Part shown: piece by piece, positions 54,130-63,444 of the stretch
How the letters are laid out: the number at the start of each line of letters is the position of its first letter
Position numbering within the stretch: the stretch's first letter is position 1
Assembly (NCBI RefSeq): GCF_000317045.1
Contig: NC_019703.1
Location: 1,414,501-1,478,500 of the forward strand
Length of the DNA stretch: 64,000 nt
Origin: Geitlerinema sp. PCC 7407
GTDB taxonomy: Bacteria; Cyanobacteriota; Cyanobacteriia; PCC-7407
Direction: 5' to 3'
Made by a program: the position numbers and the translations under genes
Notes under the pieces: model-generated
Seen by the model: the letters and a program-made list of their open reading frames with translations, nothing else
Databases searched by the model: none
What the model was told of the DNA's origin: nothing

Positions 54130-55312
54130 GGAAATAAACCTCCGTAGCGGGTCAAGAAAAGCGCAGCGGTGAAGGAGGCTCGGTCCCGTTCCGAACTCTG
54201 GGTGGGGTATCAGCAGGCGATCGCGCCCGGCTGTCCCCGGCCACCGCTGCTGGTCCATGGCCCCGGAGCAAGCAGCAAAGGTCTCGCGTTACAAAATTAA
54301 GTAAATATACAGATCCATCAAGACTGTTTAAAGTTCAGACACAGTCCTTGTCATGGCAATTTTCGGTCTGTACACTGGTAGTGCTTCCGTAAAAACCCTG
54401 GGTAGTAAAGTATCTCCGTGCGAGACCAATTGCGTCTTTCTCCGGATTGACCGACGGGTTAGGGAATGGCGACTGCGTTTCGGGCGATCGCCATTGGTCT
54501 AGGCACGCTCTGCCAGAGCGCGCTCAGACTTTTCGGAATACTGCTCCTCACAAGAAGCCGTTGGTAATACGCGGCAATAGAAGCGTTTGGGAAAATCACC
54601 AAAAGGTTTGCGACTCCTTGGTGGTTCCCCTGGGTCATCTCTGTCTGCGTCAGACAGAGCGGTAGACGACCAAAACGAACAGATGCCTTACAAGGGGCGA
54701 TCGTGCAGACCAGGGAACTTGGACCTTCTCTGGCTCAGCGGGCGATCGCCTTTTGTATTGCGGCCTGATAGAGCGTGAAATAACCCTGAAAGCTTTGAGG
54801 GCGGCAGATGCTGGCAAAGGCTTGGAAGGTAGATGCTAGCAAGGTACCGCGCGACAGAACGCCCTGAGGTGCGCCTGGGTAACGAGTGAACTTTGTGACC
54901 CTGGCAGCTACCCTATCGCACTGCCCGGTCCCTAATCAAATTGCCCTAGAGAAATTAGTCAGCCAGTGATATCGATCACTAGGGTGGATGTCGCCTGCTA
55001 TTTCAGGATTCCCCAAATGCGCGGGACTCTCCCAGGCGATCGCGGCCTCATTTTCGGTCCTGCGGAGAGACTCCTGATAATCCAAAAGGCTCGTTCCTGA
55101 TTTTCGGAGCATTCGGCTGGATCAGGGGTCTAGGCAAGCAGGAAACTTTTTACAAAATCCTCGGGTCTTGGAACTCGGGAGACAGGGGTTTCCAGGCTGT
55201 TTTGCCACGTTTGCGCCTCAGGGAGACGGGGTACACTAGCCTTGGATCAAACCTTCTTATACTGTCGCCCTCCCCCAGCGCTGTTTCACTTTTACCCTCG
55301 AGCCCGTTATCC
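54130..55312. other. Long intergenic region between the exoprotein and lptA
   Basis: About 1.18 kb without a credible gene on either strand. It contains compact hairpins, for example CGCTCT/AGAGCG (54506-54520) and a perfect 9-bp CTCTGTCTG/CAGACAGAG (54639-54659), and several HIP1 sites. Promoters of the exoprotein (reverse) and lptA (forward) must be here. I could not match it to tmRNA, RNase P RNA, SRP RNA or a known riboswitch. Confidence 0.55.
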
Positions 55313-55861
55313 ATGCTGCTCTCCTCGACTCTACTTTCCCGCATCATGCGACCGACTGGACTGGCTCTTTTGCTGCCTGCGGCTCTGTCTGCCCTGATCA
55401 CCCTCCCCAGCACGACCGATCGCGCCATTGCCCAAGCCGCCGGACCCCAGCGATCGCTCACTCTCCGCTCGGACATTCAGGAGGCCAACGCCAAAACCGG
55501 CGTCGTGACCGCCCGGGGCAATGTCCAAATCGACTACCCTGCCCGCCAAATTCAGGCGACCGCTTCCCAGGCGCAGTACTTTAGTCGGGAGCGGCGCATC
55601 GTCCTGAGCGGGAATGTCTACATCCTCCAAGAGGGCAACAGCCTGCGCGGCGAGACCGTGACCTACCTGATCGACGAAGGCCGCTTTGTGGCGCTGCCCG
55701 ATCAGAGCCGCCAGGTAGAGTCCATTTATTTGGTCAACGACGCCAACCTGGAGGTCGACCCAGGCCCCAGCGCGCCCCCACCCGAAGTCCAAGCGCCGCC
55801 CCCAGTGTTTAGCCCAGACCCGGTGTTTGCGCCGAGCGGAGCGACCTCGACCAACCGATGA
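55313..55861 (+). CDS. lptA: LptA/OstA-like periplasmic LPS transport protein
   Basis: A 182-residue exported protein. The N-terminal hydrophobic segment (GLALLLPAALSALITLPSTT ... AIAQAA) is a signal peptide. The body is an OstA_N beta-jellyroll: SLTLRSDIQEANAKTGVVTA, RGNVQIDYPARQIQATASQA, SGNVYILQEGNSLRGETVTY. A Pro-rich tail follows. In the Lpt bridge it would carry lipopolysaccharide across the periplasm to the outer membrane. The ATG at 55313 has no clear Shine-Dalgarno sequence; ATG 55346 (MRPTGLALL) is an alternative. lptB and lptF follow on the same strand, making an lptA-lptB-lptF cluster. Confidence 0.88.
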   Translation: MLLSSTLLSRIMRPTGLALLLPAALSALITLPSTTDRAIAQAAGPQRSLTLRSDIQEANAKTGVVTARGNVQIDYPARQIQATASQAQYFSRERRIVLSGNVYILQEGNSLRGETVTYLIDEGRFVALPDQSRQVESIYLVNDANLEVDPGPSAPPPEVQAPPPVFSPDPVFAPSGATSTNR

Positions 55862-55963
55862 ACTGGACCGACGCTCCCCCAGGGATCTCTAGAAAATCCA
55901 GGGGGCGATCGCAGCTATCAACCCAAACCAACGCATCGGTGCAGCATCAGTGGGAGCTAGGCT

Positions 55964-56692
55964 TTGAAGATTGCGCTCGAAAATATTCATAAATCCTACG
56001 GGAAGCGAGAAATTGTTAGCCGCGTCAGCCTCTCCGTTGCCCAAGGCGAGGTAGTGGGGCTCCTCGGGCCTAACGGTGCCGGCAAGACCACGACTTTTTA
56101 CATCACCACGGGCCTTGAGAAACCCGACACGGGCAAAGTATGGCTCGATGAGCTGGATATAACCTCCCTGTCGATGCACAAGCGTGCGCGCCTTGGCATT
56201 GGCTATCTGGCCCAGGAGCCGAGCGTGTTTCGCAACCTGAGCGTCCGGGACAACATCATGCTGGTGCTGGAGCAGACCAATGTCCCCCGCCGAGAGTGGA
56301 ATCAGCGCCTGCGCACCCTGATCAAAGAATTCCGGCTGGAAAAGGTCGTCAACACCCTGGGCATTCAGGTATCGGGGGGAGAGCGGCGGCGCACCGAGCT
56401 GGCCCGCGCCCTGGCCTCGGGGGTAGAAGGCCCCAAATTTTTGCTGCTAGATGAGCCCTTTGCGGGGGTGGACCCGATCGCGGTGGCCGAAATTCAGGAG
56501 ATCATTGCGAATTTGCGCGATCGCGGCATGGGCATCTTGATCACCGACCACAACGTGCGAGAAACCCTGGCCATCACGGACCGGGCTTACATCATGCGCG
56601 ACGGCCAGATTTTGGCGGCAGGGAGCACAGAGGAGCTCTACGGCAACCCCCTGGTGCGCCAGTATTACCTGGGCGACAACTTCCAAGTCTAG
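55964..56692 (+). CDS. lptB: LPS export ABC transporter ATP-binding protein
   Basis: The 242-residue ATPase that drives LPS extraction from the plasma membrane with LptF/G. Walker A GLLGPNGAGKTTTFYIT, Q-loop region YLAQEPSVFRNL, ABC signature VSGGERRRTELARAL, Walker B KFLLLDEPFAGVDP and the switch His in ILITDHNVRETL are all intact. The LptB-specific C-terminus AAGSTEELYGNPLVRQYYLG is present. The start is TTG at 55964 with GGGAG 8 nt upstream. It lies 102 bp after lptA and 291 bp before lptF. Confidence 0.97.
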   Translation: MKIALENIHKSYGKREIVSRVSLSVAQGEVVGLLGPNGAGKTTTFYITTGLEKPDTGKVWLDELDITSLSMHKRARLGIGYLAQEPSVFRNLSVRDNIMLVLEQTNVPRREWNQRLRTLIKEFRLEKVVNTLGIQVSGGERRRTELARALASGVEGPKFLLLDEPFAGVDPIAVAEIQEIIANLRDRGMGILITDHNVRETLAITDRAYIMRDGQILAAGSTEELYGNPLVRQYYLGDNFQV

Positions 56693-56797
56693 GCTCGCGG
56701 TCAAGCAATACGCTCTGGCCCAGAGCAGCGCTAGGGAAGTCTACAGGCCGATCGCCTGCCCGCAATCGGAATCTGTGACTCACTTCTGGTGTGGTTG

Positions 56798-56821
56798 AAC
56801 TGGCAGAGAGCCCTGCCAGTT
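56798..56821. repeat. Perfect hairpin between lptB and lptF
   Basis: Arms AACTGGCAG and CTGCCAGTT (9 bp) with a 6-nt loop and no T-run. It may be a stabilising or attenuating structure within the lpt transcript. Confidence 0.5.
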
Positions 56822-56983
56822 CAGCCCAGAAAATGCTCGGTGGGATGCTAGGGTTCCCTGAGGACCCTACACTGGAGGTGTCAAAGCGGGTGGAGAGGTC
56901 TGCCTCTAGGCCATTGGCTGGGGTCCCTGTACGCCTGCGCCCCTCGCAGCGCCACCGTTCGTAGCCCAACGCATACGACTACC

Positions 56984-58171
56984 ATGCGATCTACTTTCCC
57001 AGATACCCTCAGGCCCAAATTCAATCTTTGGCACTTGCTGGCTGGCTGGATGTCGGTCATGGACCGCTATCTAGTGGCCGAGATGATTATGCCTTTCCTG
57101 TTTGGGGTGGGGGCATTTTCGTCGGTGGGCATTGCGGTGGGCGCGCTGTTTGAGCTGGTGCGCCGGGTCACGGAGTCGGGGTTGCCCTTTTCGATCGCGG
57201 CGGAAGTGTTTGCCCTACAGCTGCCGTACTTCATTTCGCTGGCGCTGCCCATGTCCACGCTGCTGGCGACTCTGATGGCCTACAGCCGCTTTTCTAGCGA
57301 CAGTGAGCTGACGGCTCTGCGCAGCTGTGGGGTGAGCATTTACCGACTGGTGGTGCCGGCGGTGCTCTGTAGCCTGCTGGTGACGGGGATTACTTTTGTG
57401 TTCAATGAGCTGGTGGTGCCAGCGGCGAACTACCGGGCCGCCATCACCCTGGAAAAGGCGCTCAATCGAGAGCGACCGACATTTCGACAAGAGAATATCC
57501 TGTACCAAGAGTTTCAGGATGAAATGATCGATGGCCGCAAAGTCGATCGCCTCTCGCGGCTGTTCTATGCGCGTCAGTTCGACGGGCAGCAAATGCGCGG
57601 GCTGACGATTTTGGATTTTTCCCAGGAGGGCCTGAACCAGATTGTGACGGCTCAGGCGGCGACGTGGAATCCCCAAGAGAGCACCTGGGACTTTTTTGAC
57701 GGGACGGTGTATGTGGTCGACCCGGCGGGCTCCTACCGCAGCATTGCGCGCTTTGAGCAGCAGAAGCTGTCGCTGCCTCGGACGCCGCTCGATTTGGCGG
57801 AACGGGGGCGGGACTACGGGGAGATGAATATTGTCCAGGCTCAGGAGCAGCTAAAGCTGATTGAGAGCAGCGGAGATGAGCAAAAGATTCGCAAGCTGAA
57901 GGTGAGGATTCAGCAGAAGTATTCGTTCCCCTTTGTGTGCGTGGTGTTTGGCTTGGTGGGGGCGACTTTGGGAACGAGGCCCCAACGCCGCACGAGTAAG
58001 GCGACGGGCTTTGGTATCAGTATTTTGATTATTTTTCTGTACTACCTGGCGGGCTTCATTTGCAGCTCTCTGGGGATTTTGGGAGCGCTGTCGCCGTTTA
58101 TGGCGGCGTGGCTGCCGACGTTCTTTGGCTTGGGGGCTGGGGGGCTGCTGCTGGTGCGGATCGCGCGTTAG
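56984..58171 (+). CDS. LptF/LptG family permease
   Basis: A 395-residue membrane subunit of the LPS exporter. Six transmembrane helices flank a large periplasmic beta-jellyroll: N-terminal helices MDRYLVAEMIMPFLFGVGAF, LPYFISLALPMSTLLATLMA (containing the coupling-helix region YSRFSSDSELTALRSCGVSI) and YRLVVPAVLCSLLVTGITFV, and three C-terminal helices from about residue 318. Cyanobacteria often have a single such permease for both LptF and LptG roles, and only one is present here. ATG 56984; ATG 57059 (MDRYLVAE) is an alternative start. Confidence 0.92.
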   Translation: MRSTFPDTLRPKFNLWHLLAGWMSVMDRYLVAEMIMPFLFGVGAFSSVGIAVGALFELVRRVTESGLPFSIAAEVFALQLPYFISLALPMSTLLATLMAYSRFSSDSELTALRSCGVSIYRLVVPAVLCSLLVTGITFVFNELVVPAANYRAAITLEKALNRERPTFRQENILYQEFQDEMIDGRKVDRLSRLFYARQFDGQQMRGLTILDFSQEGLNQIVTAQAATWNPQESTWDFFDGTVYVVDPAGSYRSIARFEQQKLSLPRTPLDLAERGRDYGEMNIVQAQEQLKLIESSGDEQKIRKLKVRIQQKYSFPFVCVVFGLVGATLGTRPQRRTSKATGFGISILIIFLYYLAGFICSSLGILGALSPFMAAWLPTFFGLGAGGLLLVRIAR

Positions 58172-58254
58172 GGGCGATCGCTGCTAGGCTCTAGGCAAAC
58201 ACGGCTCATGGATTAGTCATCATGATGAGCCAAGATTTTTCTGGAGAGGTGCCT

Positions 58255-59130
58255 GTGTTTGCGATCGCCGAAGAACAACGACAGTACAAGACCTATGTTT
58301 TGCGCGATGAGGGCCACGCGAGCTGCCTGGAAATCGTGCCGGAGCGGGGCGGCATTGTCACTCGCTGGCAGGTCCGAGGCCAGGAGGTGCTGTACCTAGA
58401 CAGCGATCGCTTCGCCAACCCCGAGCTCTCTGTCCGCGGCGGCATCCCGATCCTGTTTCCCATCTGCGGCAACCTGCCGGATAACACCTACACCCTCAAC
58501 GGCCAAACCTACACCCTCAAGCAGCACGGGTTTGCCCGCGATCTGCCCTGGCAAGTGAGCGATCGCAGCACCGAGGACGGCGCCAGCCTCACCCTCACCC
58601 TTGTGAGCAGCGAAGCCACCCGAGCTGTCTATCCCTTCGACTTCCGGCTGGACTTTACCTACATCCTCCGGGGAGACACCCTGACGATTCGCCAGCGCTA
58701 TCTCAACCAGTCCGGCGACCCCATGCCCTTTTCCACCGGGCTCCATCCCTACTTCCAGGTCGCAGACAAATCAGCCCTGACCTTCGATATTCCGGCCAAG
58801 AGCCTCATTAACCAGATCACCTGGTACACCGAGCCCTTCGAGGGGCGCTTTGACTTCTCGATGCCCGAAATCGATGTGGCCTTTCCGGAGCTATTGGGCC
58901 AGCGCGCTTCCATGACAGACCCCCAGCGCCAGCTCGAGATCACGATGGAAGCGGACCCAAACTACTCGGTGTTTGTTTTCTGGACCCAGCAGGGCAAGGA
59001 TTTTTGCTGTGTGGAGCCCTGGACCGCGCCGCGCTATGCCCTGGTGACGGGCGATCGCCTGCTGCACCTCGAGCCCGCCATTCCCCTCACCACCGAAGTG
59101 CGATTGACGGCCCGCTCCACCCAATCTTGA
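58255..59130 (+). CDS. Aldose 1-epimerase / galactose mutarotase-like protein
   Basis: A 291-residue protein of the galactose mutarotase-like beta-sandwich, which binds sugars or sugar phosphates and interconverts anomers. The features are LEIVPERGGIVTRWQVRGQE, RGGIPILFPICGNLPDNTY, KQHGFARDLPWQVSD (His), the catalytic region FSTGLHPYFQVAD (His) and a late Glu in CCVEPWTAPRYAL. I prefer the GTG at 58255 because GGAGAGG lies 5 nt upstream and the protein then begins FAIAEEQRQYKTYVL, but ATG 58222 is possible. The substrate is unknown; homologues are usually annotated as hexose-6-phosphate or aldose epimerases. Confidence 0.87.
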   Translation: MFAIAEEQRQYKTYVLRDEGHASCLEIVPERGGIVTRWQVRGQEVLYLDSDRFANPELSVRGGIPILFPICGNLPDNTYTLNGQTYTLKQHGFARDLPWQVSDRSTEDGASLTLTLVSSEATRAVYPFDFRLDFTYILRGDTLTIRQRYLNQSGDPMPFSTGLHPYFQVADKSALTFDIPAKSLINQITWYTEPFEGRFDFSMPEIDVAFPELLGQRASMTDPQRQLEITMEADPNYSVFVFWTQQGKDFCCVEPWTAPRYALVTGDRLLHLEPAIPLTTEVRLTARSTQS

Positions 59131-59148
59131 GAAAATTAGAAAAAAGTG

Positions 59149-59176
59149 TTGACTTTCAAGTTCGTTGTGCTAATGT
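59149..59176 (+). promoter_or_regulatory. Probable promoter of tRNA-Lys
   Basis: TTGACT (59149-59154), a 16-nt spacer and TAATGT (59171-59176) lie about 28 nt before the mature tRNA. Confidence 0.6.
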
Positions 59177-59204
59177 TATTAACCGTGCCCAGCGCACGAA
59201 AAAC

Positions 59205-59276
59205 GGGTCGCTAGCTCAGCGGTAGAGCACTCGGCTTTTAACCGATTGGTCCCGGGTTCGAATCCCGGGCGACCCA
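59205..59276 (+). tRNA. tRNA-Lys (anticodon TTT)
   Basis: The acceptor GGGTCGC pairs with GCGACCC plus discriminator A. The D-arm is GCTCAGCGGTAGAGC, the anticodon loop CTTTTAA and the T-arm CCGGGTTCGAATCCCGG. CCA is not encoded. Confidence 0.97.
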
Positions 59277-59315
59277 TGCGACGAACAAGTCATCAACCTC
59301 TTTGATAGAGAAGAT

Positions 59316-59350
59316 AACCAGAGTTTATAAACGACTCTGGTTTATTTGTT
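59316..59350 (+). terminator. Terminator after tRNA-Lys
   Basis: Perfect 9-bp stem AACCAGAGT / ACTCTGGTT with a 9-nt loop, followed by TATTTGTT. Confidence 0.75.
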
Positions 59351-59445
59351 CGCGCGAGGTTACGAAGTATTTTAATATTGACGTAAGAATTGACAACGTC
59401 AAATTTTAGTTAGCTGACAGCTTAAGAACACCTAGGAGGACCCTT

Positions 59446-60525
59446 ATGGCGCTTGTACCCATGCGACTGCTGCTAGACCACGCAGCGGAACACGGTTACG
59501 GGATTCCCGCCTTTAACGTCAACAACATGGAGCAGATCCAAGCGATCATGCAGGCTGCCCATGAAACCGACAGCCCCGTGATCCTGCAAGCTTCCCGCGG
59601 TGCTCGTAACTACGCTGGGGAAAACTTCCTCCGTCACCTGGTTTTGGCTGCGGTTGAGACCTACCCCCACATCCCCATCGTGATGCACCAAGATCACGGT
59701 AACGAGCCCGCTACCTGCTACTCAGCAATCAAGAACGGGTTTACCAGCGTCATGATGGACGGCTCCCTGGAAGCTGACGCCAAGACCCCCGCTAGCTACG
59801 AGTACAACGTGGCTGTGACCAGCGAAGTGGTGAAGGTCGCTCACGCGATCGGCGCTTCCGTTGAGGGTGAGCTGGGCTGCCTGGGCTCCCTGGAGACCGG
59901 CATGGGCGAAGCTGAAGACGGCCACGGCTTTGAGGGCAAGCTTGACCACTCCCAGCTGCTGACTGATCCTGACCAAGCCGTTGACTTCGTTGAGCGCACC
60001 CAAGTGGACGCTCTGGCAGTGGCTATCGGCACCAGCCACGGCGCCTACAAGTTCACCCGCAAGCCGACCGGCGAAATCCTGGCCATCAGCCGCATCGAAG
60101 AGATCCACAGCCGTCTGCCCAACACCCACCTGGTGATGCACGGTTCTTCTTCGGTTCCTGAGGACCTGATCGCCCTGATCAACGAGTTCGGTGGCACCAT
60201 CCCCGAGACCTACGGCGTGCCCGTTGAAGAGATCCAAAAGGGTATCAAGAGCGGTGTTCGTAAAGTGAACATCGACACCGACAACCGTCTGGCTATCACC
60301 GCTGCTGTGCGGGAAGCTTTGGCGAAGAACTCCAAGGAGTTTGACCCCCGTCACTTCCTCAAGCCTTCTATCAAGTACATGCAGAAGGTTTGCGCGGACC
60401 GCTATCAGCAGTTCGGCACCGCTGGCAACGCAAGCAAGATCAAGCAAGAATCTTGCGAACTGTTCGCCGTGAAGTACAAGAAGGGCGAACTCACTCAGGT
60501 CAGCAAGAAGACCGCTAGTGTCTAA
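59446..60525 (+). CDS. fba: Fructose-bisphosphate aldolase, class II
   Basis: Zinc-dependent aldolase of the Calvin cycle and gluconeogenesis, also acting on sedoheptulose-1,7-bisphosphate in cyanobacteria. 359 residues. The TIM barrel with its metal site is visible: [20 protein letters not shown] (His and catalytic Asp), [20 protein letters not shown] (Glu), [15 protein letters not shown] (His), [14 protein letters not shown] (His), and [20 protein letters not shown] (phosphate loop). A strong AGGAGGA lies 7 nt before the ATG. Codon use here favours C-ending codons more strongly than in neighbours, as expected for a highly expressed gene. Confidence 0.98.
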   Translation: MALVPMRLLLDHAAEHGYGIPAFNVNNMEQIQAIMQAAHETDSPVILQASRGARNYAGENFLRHLVLAAVETYPHIPIVMHQDHGNEPATCYSAIKNGFTSVMMDGSLEADAKTPASYEYNVAVTSEVVKVAHAIGASVEGELGCLGSLETGMGEAEDGHGFEGKLDHSQLLTDPDQAVDFVERTQVDALAVAIGTSHGAYKFTRKPTGEILAISRIEEIHSRLPNTHLVMHGSSSVPEDLIALINEFGGTIPETYGVPVEEIQKGIKSGVRKVNIDTDNRLAITAAVREALAKNSKEFDPRHFLKPSIKYMQKVCADRYQQFGTAGNASKIKQESCELFAVKYKKGELTQVSKKTASV

Positions 60526-60550
60526 TTGGATATAACGTATTGAGTGATTT

Positions 60551-60579
60551 GGGGGTCTCGGTTGAGGCCCCCTTTTTTT
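60551..60579 (+). terminator. Rho-independent terminator after fba
   Basis: GGGGG(T)CTC / GAGGCCCCC stem with a short GGTT loop and a 7-T run. Confidence 0.88.
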
Positions 60580-60600
60580 GTGACGAAAAGGTTGAGGCGG

Positions 60601-61710
60601 CTAGAGGGGAGCGATCGCCGCTCGGATGGCCAAAGCGGTGGCGGGCGCGAGCAAAACGCCGTTGCGGTAGTGGCCGGTGGCGAGCAGAACGTTTTGGTAG
60701 CCAGCTAGAGGGCCAATGACGGGGGCGGGGCGATCGCTCGGCCTAGGCCGCAGGCCAGACCAGGTTTGCAGGATCTCAGCCTTTGCTAGGGCCGGACAAA
60801 ATTCGGTGGCTCGCTGGATGACCGATTGGAGGCGATCGCCTTCAGGAATCGGGTCGTGCTCGGCATCCGCCGGAAACTCTACCGTGGCCCCGAGCCAGTA
60901 CTCCGCATCGCTGAGGGGGACCAGGTGGACGTCATCGCCGGTCACAACGGGCTGAGGCGTCTGAGCGAGGGGTGCAGGGAGGCGCAGCCGCACTGCCTGC
61001 CCCAGGATGCCTCCTAGAGGGATTGGGGTGTGCAGGTGGGCGGTGAGCGGCGTGGACCCCAGGCCCGCGGCGATCACAAACCAATCCGCAGCGATCGCCC
61101 CCGCGCCAGTCCGGAGCGCTTGGCAAACCTGCGGGCCGCCTGCCTCGCTCCTCTCAGACGCAATAGTCAGCGATTCCACGGCCTGATCGAACTGGAAGGT
61201 CACGCCGTTTTGCTGGGCGGCGGCAACCAGGGCCTGGGTGAGGGCGACGGGCTGGATTTGGCGATCGCGGGGGGAGTAGATGGCCGCGGCGACGTCCTGC
61301 TGGGCTAGATAGGAATACTGGCGGGCCAGGTCCGGGGCGTCGAGGATTTCTAGGGGCCAGCCCTGGGCCTGACGCTGCTCGGCCAGCGATCGCCAGGTGG
61401 GCAGCTCCCCAGCATCAAAGCACAGCTTCAAAATGCCTTGCTGATTCCAGGGAATGTCCAGGCCCGTGCGCGATCGCAGCTCCGGAATCAAGGTTTCGTA
61501 GCGCTCTAGGCTTTGGCGTCGCAGCTGCCACGCCCGCCCTTTCGTTTTTTTGCTGATGATGCCCATGAGGACCCCCAGAGCTGCCCCCGTCGAGGCCTGG
61601 GCGGGCGCCTGGCGGTCCAGGACGCTCACCTTTAGCCCCGGCACCAGGCTCAGCTCGTAGGCGATCGCCGCCCCCACAACCCCACATCCAATCACCGCCA
61701 CCCGAGTCAT
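60601..61710 (-). CDS. FAD-dependent oxidoreductase (DAO / glycine oxidase ThiO-like)
   Basis: A 369-residue flavoprotein of the D-amino-acid oxidase/glycine oxidase superfamily. It has the dinucleotide-binding start VAVIGCGVVGAAIAYELSLV, the adenine-ribose Asp-like residue in VSVLDRQAPAQASTGAALGV, the WFVIAAGLGSTPL motif and the C-terminal TWSGLRPRPSDRPAPVIGPL ... LLATGHYRNGVLLAPATA, which closes the FAD site. This end is typical of ThiO, which makes the iminoglycine used in thiamine synthesis; cyanobacterial ThiO is usually fused to ThiG, but this protein is not. Substrate therefore open. ATG start at 61710. Confidence 0.88.
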   Translation of the reverse strand: MTRVAVIGCGVVGAAIAYELSLVPGLKVSVLDRQAPAQASTGAALGVLMGIISKKTKGRAWQLRRQSLERYETLIPELRSRTGLDIPWNQQGILKLCFDAGELPTWRSLAEQRQAQGWPLEILDAPDLARQYSYLAQQDVAAAIYSPRDRQIQPVALTQALVAAAQQNGVTFQFDQAVESLTIASERSEAGGPQVCQALRTGAGAIAADWFVIAAGLGSTPLTAHLHTPIPLGGILGQAVRLRLPAPLAQTPQPVVTGDDVHLVPLSDAEYWLGATVEFPADAEHDPIPEGDRLQSVIQRATEFCPALAKAEILQTWSGLRPRPSDRPAPVIGPLAGYQNVLLATGHYRNGVLLAPATALAIRAAIAPL

Positions 61711-61775
61711 AGGCCGTCTCCGCTCCGTGCGTCAGCGATTTTAGCGCGATCGCCTTTCCCAGCGGCACCAACAAC

Positions 61776-61803
61776 AAAGCCGCTCCCTTGCGAGAGGCGG
61801 CTT
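61776..61803 (-). terminator. Terminator downstream of psbQ
   Basis: On the reverse strand AAGCCGCCTCTC / GGGAGCGGCTT forms a stem with a small loop, followed by TGTTGTTGG. T-poor but well placed about 50 bp after the psbQ stop. Confidence 0.6.
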
Positions 61804-61851
61804 GCGGGTTGCCCGGAGGCTTTTTGGGAGGTCAGGCGCGCTCTAGCGGGC

Positions 61852-62295
61852 CTAAGACGGAATCAGCTGCAAGAAAGCATCGAAGTCTTGCAGGACTTCC
61901 TGATAGTTGCGCTGGGCCTGGGCTAGATTGCGCTCGTCTACTGCCTTGTCAATCTGGATGAGGTGGCGGAACACCTCTTGGGCTAGCTCATCGGCCTTGG
62001 GCTGGTCGGCGGGCAGCAGGCCCCGCGAGATCAGCGTCATGCCCCGACGCAGATCTCCAAAGGGACCGCGCAGCAGGCTCTTGATATTGCTCCAGTTTTG
62101 AGTAGCGATCGCAGATCCCAGCTCGGGCAGGCGATCGCGCACTTGCTGCACACCAGGCGTGAAGCGCTGGATTTGAGCAATCATGTCAGGAGTGTAGGTT
62201 GGCGGCGGCAGCGTCGCGCTAGGGCCGCCACAGGCGACTAGGCAGGTCGCCACCCAGGCCAGCAACAGGGCCAAAATCGATCGACTCTTTTTCAT
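61852..62295 (-). CDS. psbQ: Photosystem II lipoprotein CyanoQ (PsbQ)
   Basis: A 147-residue extrinsic subunit on the lumenal side of PSII that stabilises the oxygen-evolving complex and PSII dimers. The signal peptide (SRSILALLLAWVATCLVACG) ends in a lipobox, L-V-A-C, with the lipid-modified Cys at residue 22. The mature part is the four-helix bundle (IQRFTPGVQQVRDRLPELGS, WSNIKSLLRGPFGDLRRGMT, DELAQEVFRHLIQIDKAVDE, YQEVLQDFDAFLQLIP) with the conserved PF..LR region. ATG at 62295 with a GGAGG-like sequence upstream. Monocistronic. Confidence 0.93.
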   Translation of the reverse strand: MKKSRSILALLLAWVATCLVACGGPSATLPPPTYTPDMIAQIQRFTPGVQQVRDRLPELGSAIATQNWSNIKSLLRGPFGDLRRGMTLISRGLLPADQPKADELAQEVFRHLIQIDKAVDERNLAQAQRNYQEVLQDFDAFLQLIPS

Positions 62296-62578
62296 AAGAT
62301 CTCCTCCGTATCACCAATGCTTTTGGGTCACAAAGGCCGTGCCCTAGAAGGGCGGCCAAGGTTGGACGCTAGAAGGCGGCGGAGAAGCCCGCGATCGCCC
62401 TGCGTCGGGCTGCATCCGGCCATGTCCGCGTCTATTGTCTTCAGCGCCTCAAATTTCTAGCGATTCAGGACGCCCTTGGGACAGTCCTTGTTAAGAACCA
62501 TATACCAGAGCGTCGGCAGAATGTAATGAATTCCTGCCTGAAAGGCAACTTTTGGGCGAATTGCCGGCCTCAAGGGGG

Positions 62579-63427
62579 CTAGAAATCCTGACGCCGCAGA
62601 AATGGCAGCAGCGCTTCGGTCACCTTTTCGTGCCAATCTTCTTGAGGATAGTGACCAACCTCGTCGAGGGAAACTAGCTCTAGGTTGGAGTTTCGCTGAA
62701 CGGCGGCTTCGGCGATCGCCAGAGGCAGCCACGGATCTTGGCGTCCCCAGATCAAGAGACCGGGCTGGGACCACTCGGCCAGGCCTGCTTCGATTTCGGC
62801 AGTGACCTTGGGCAGCTGCAAGTTGCGCACGGTGGCCAAGAGCGATCGCCCGGCGTCTGAGCTCTTGAGGAAAGGACGCCGGTAGACGTCCAGGTCTTCG
62901 TCGGCGACCTCGTAGCGCCCGCCCCCCTCAAGGGTGCGATCGACTAGGAGGGGATCCTGGGTAAACATGTCGCCCGCCAGGGGAAGCCCGAGCTGGCGGA
63001 TCCGCCAGGGCAGCTGGGCAGCGGTGGCGATCGGGGCGTTGAGGATGGCTAGGCGCTGGACGCGATCGCGATGGCGCAGGGCAAACTGAATTCCGGCTGA
63101 GCCCAAAAAGCCCTGGGCAACCAGCGTGCAGGTCGGGATCTCGAGGGCATCCAGCCAGGCCGCGATCGCCTCCACAAAGGCGTCGGGCGTGTAGGCGAAG
63201 TCTCGCCGATCGGGCTTATCCGATCGCCCGCCTCCGATCCAGTCAGGGGCGATCGCTCGAAAGCCCTGATTCGCTAGGGCTGGCAAGATATTTCGCCAGC
63301 CGTAGCTCTGGGAGACTAGGCCGTGGAGCAGCACCACTGGGGGGCGATCCAGCGGCTGGGCGGGGACCGCCTCTCGATAAAACCAAGTTAAAGAGCCAAC
63401 GGCAATGGAATGCTCAGCAGTGGACAC
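62579..63427 (-). CDS. Alpha/beta-hydrolase fold protein lacking the usual nucleophile
   Basis: A 282-residue alpha/beta-hydrolase. The oxyanion segment VVLLHGLVSQSYGWRNILPA, APDWIGGGRSDKPDRRDFAY, the acid in IWGRQDPWLPLAIAE and the catalytic His in DEVGHYPQEDWHEKV are clear. The nucleophile elbow, however, reads LVAQGFLGSAG: where G-x-S/D-x-G is expected, the nucleophile position is Gly. The protein may be a non-hydrolytic member or use another residue. I chose the GTG at 63427 (STAEHSIAVGSLTWFYR), preceded by AAGGGA; the frame to 63577 adds a non-conserved basic stretch. No functional partner nearby. Confidence 0.85.
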   Translation of the reverse strand: MSTAEHSIAVGSLTWFYREAVPAQPLDRPPVVLLHGLVSQSYGWRNILPALANQGFRAIAPDWIGGGRSDKPDRRDFAYTPDAFVEAIAAWLDALEIPTCTLVAQGFLGSAGIQFALRHRDRVQRLAILNAPIATAAQLPWRIRQLGLPLAGDMFTQDPLLVDRTLEGGGRYEVADEDLDVYRRPFLKSSDAGRSLLATVRNLQLPKVTAEIEAGLAEWSQPGLLIWGRQDPWLPLAIAEAAVQRNSNLELVSLDEVGHYPQEDWHEKVTEALLPFLRRQDF

Positions 63428-63444
63428 AGTTTTTCCCTTAGCGC

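Noticed and set aside
54541-54556. CTCCTCACA resembling the core of the cyanobacterial RNA Yfr1
   Set aside because: The full conserved core is not matched and the flanking two-hairpin structure is absent.
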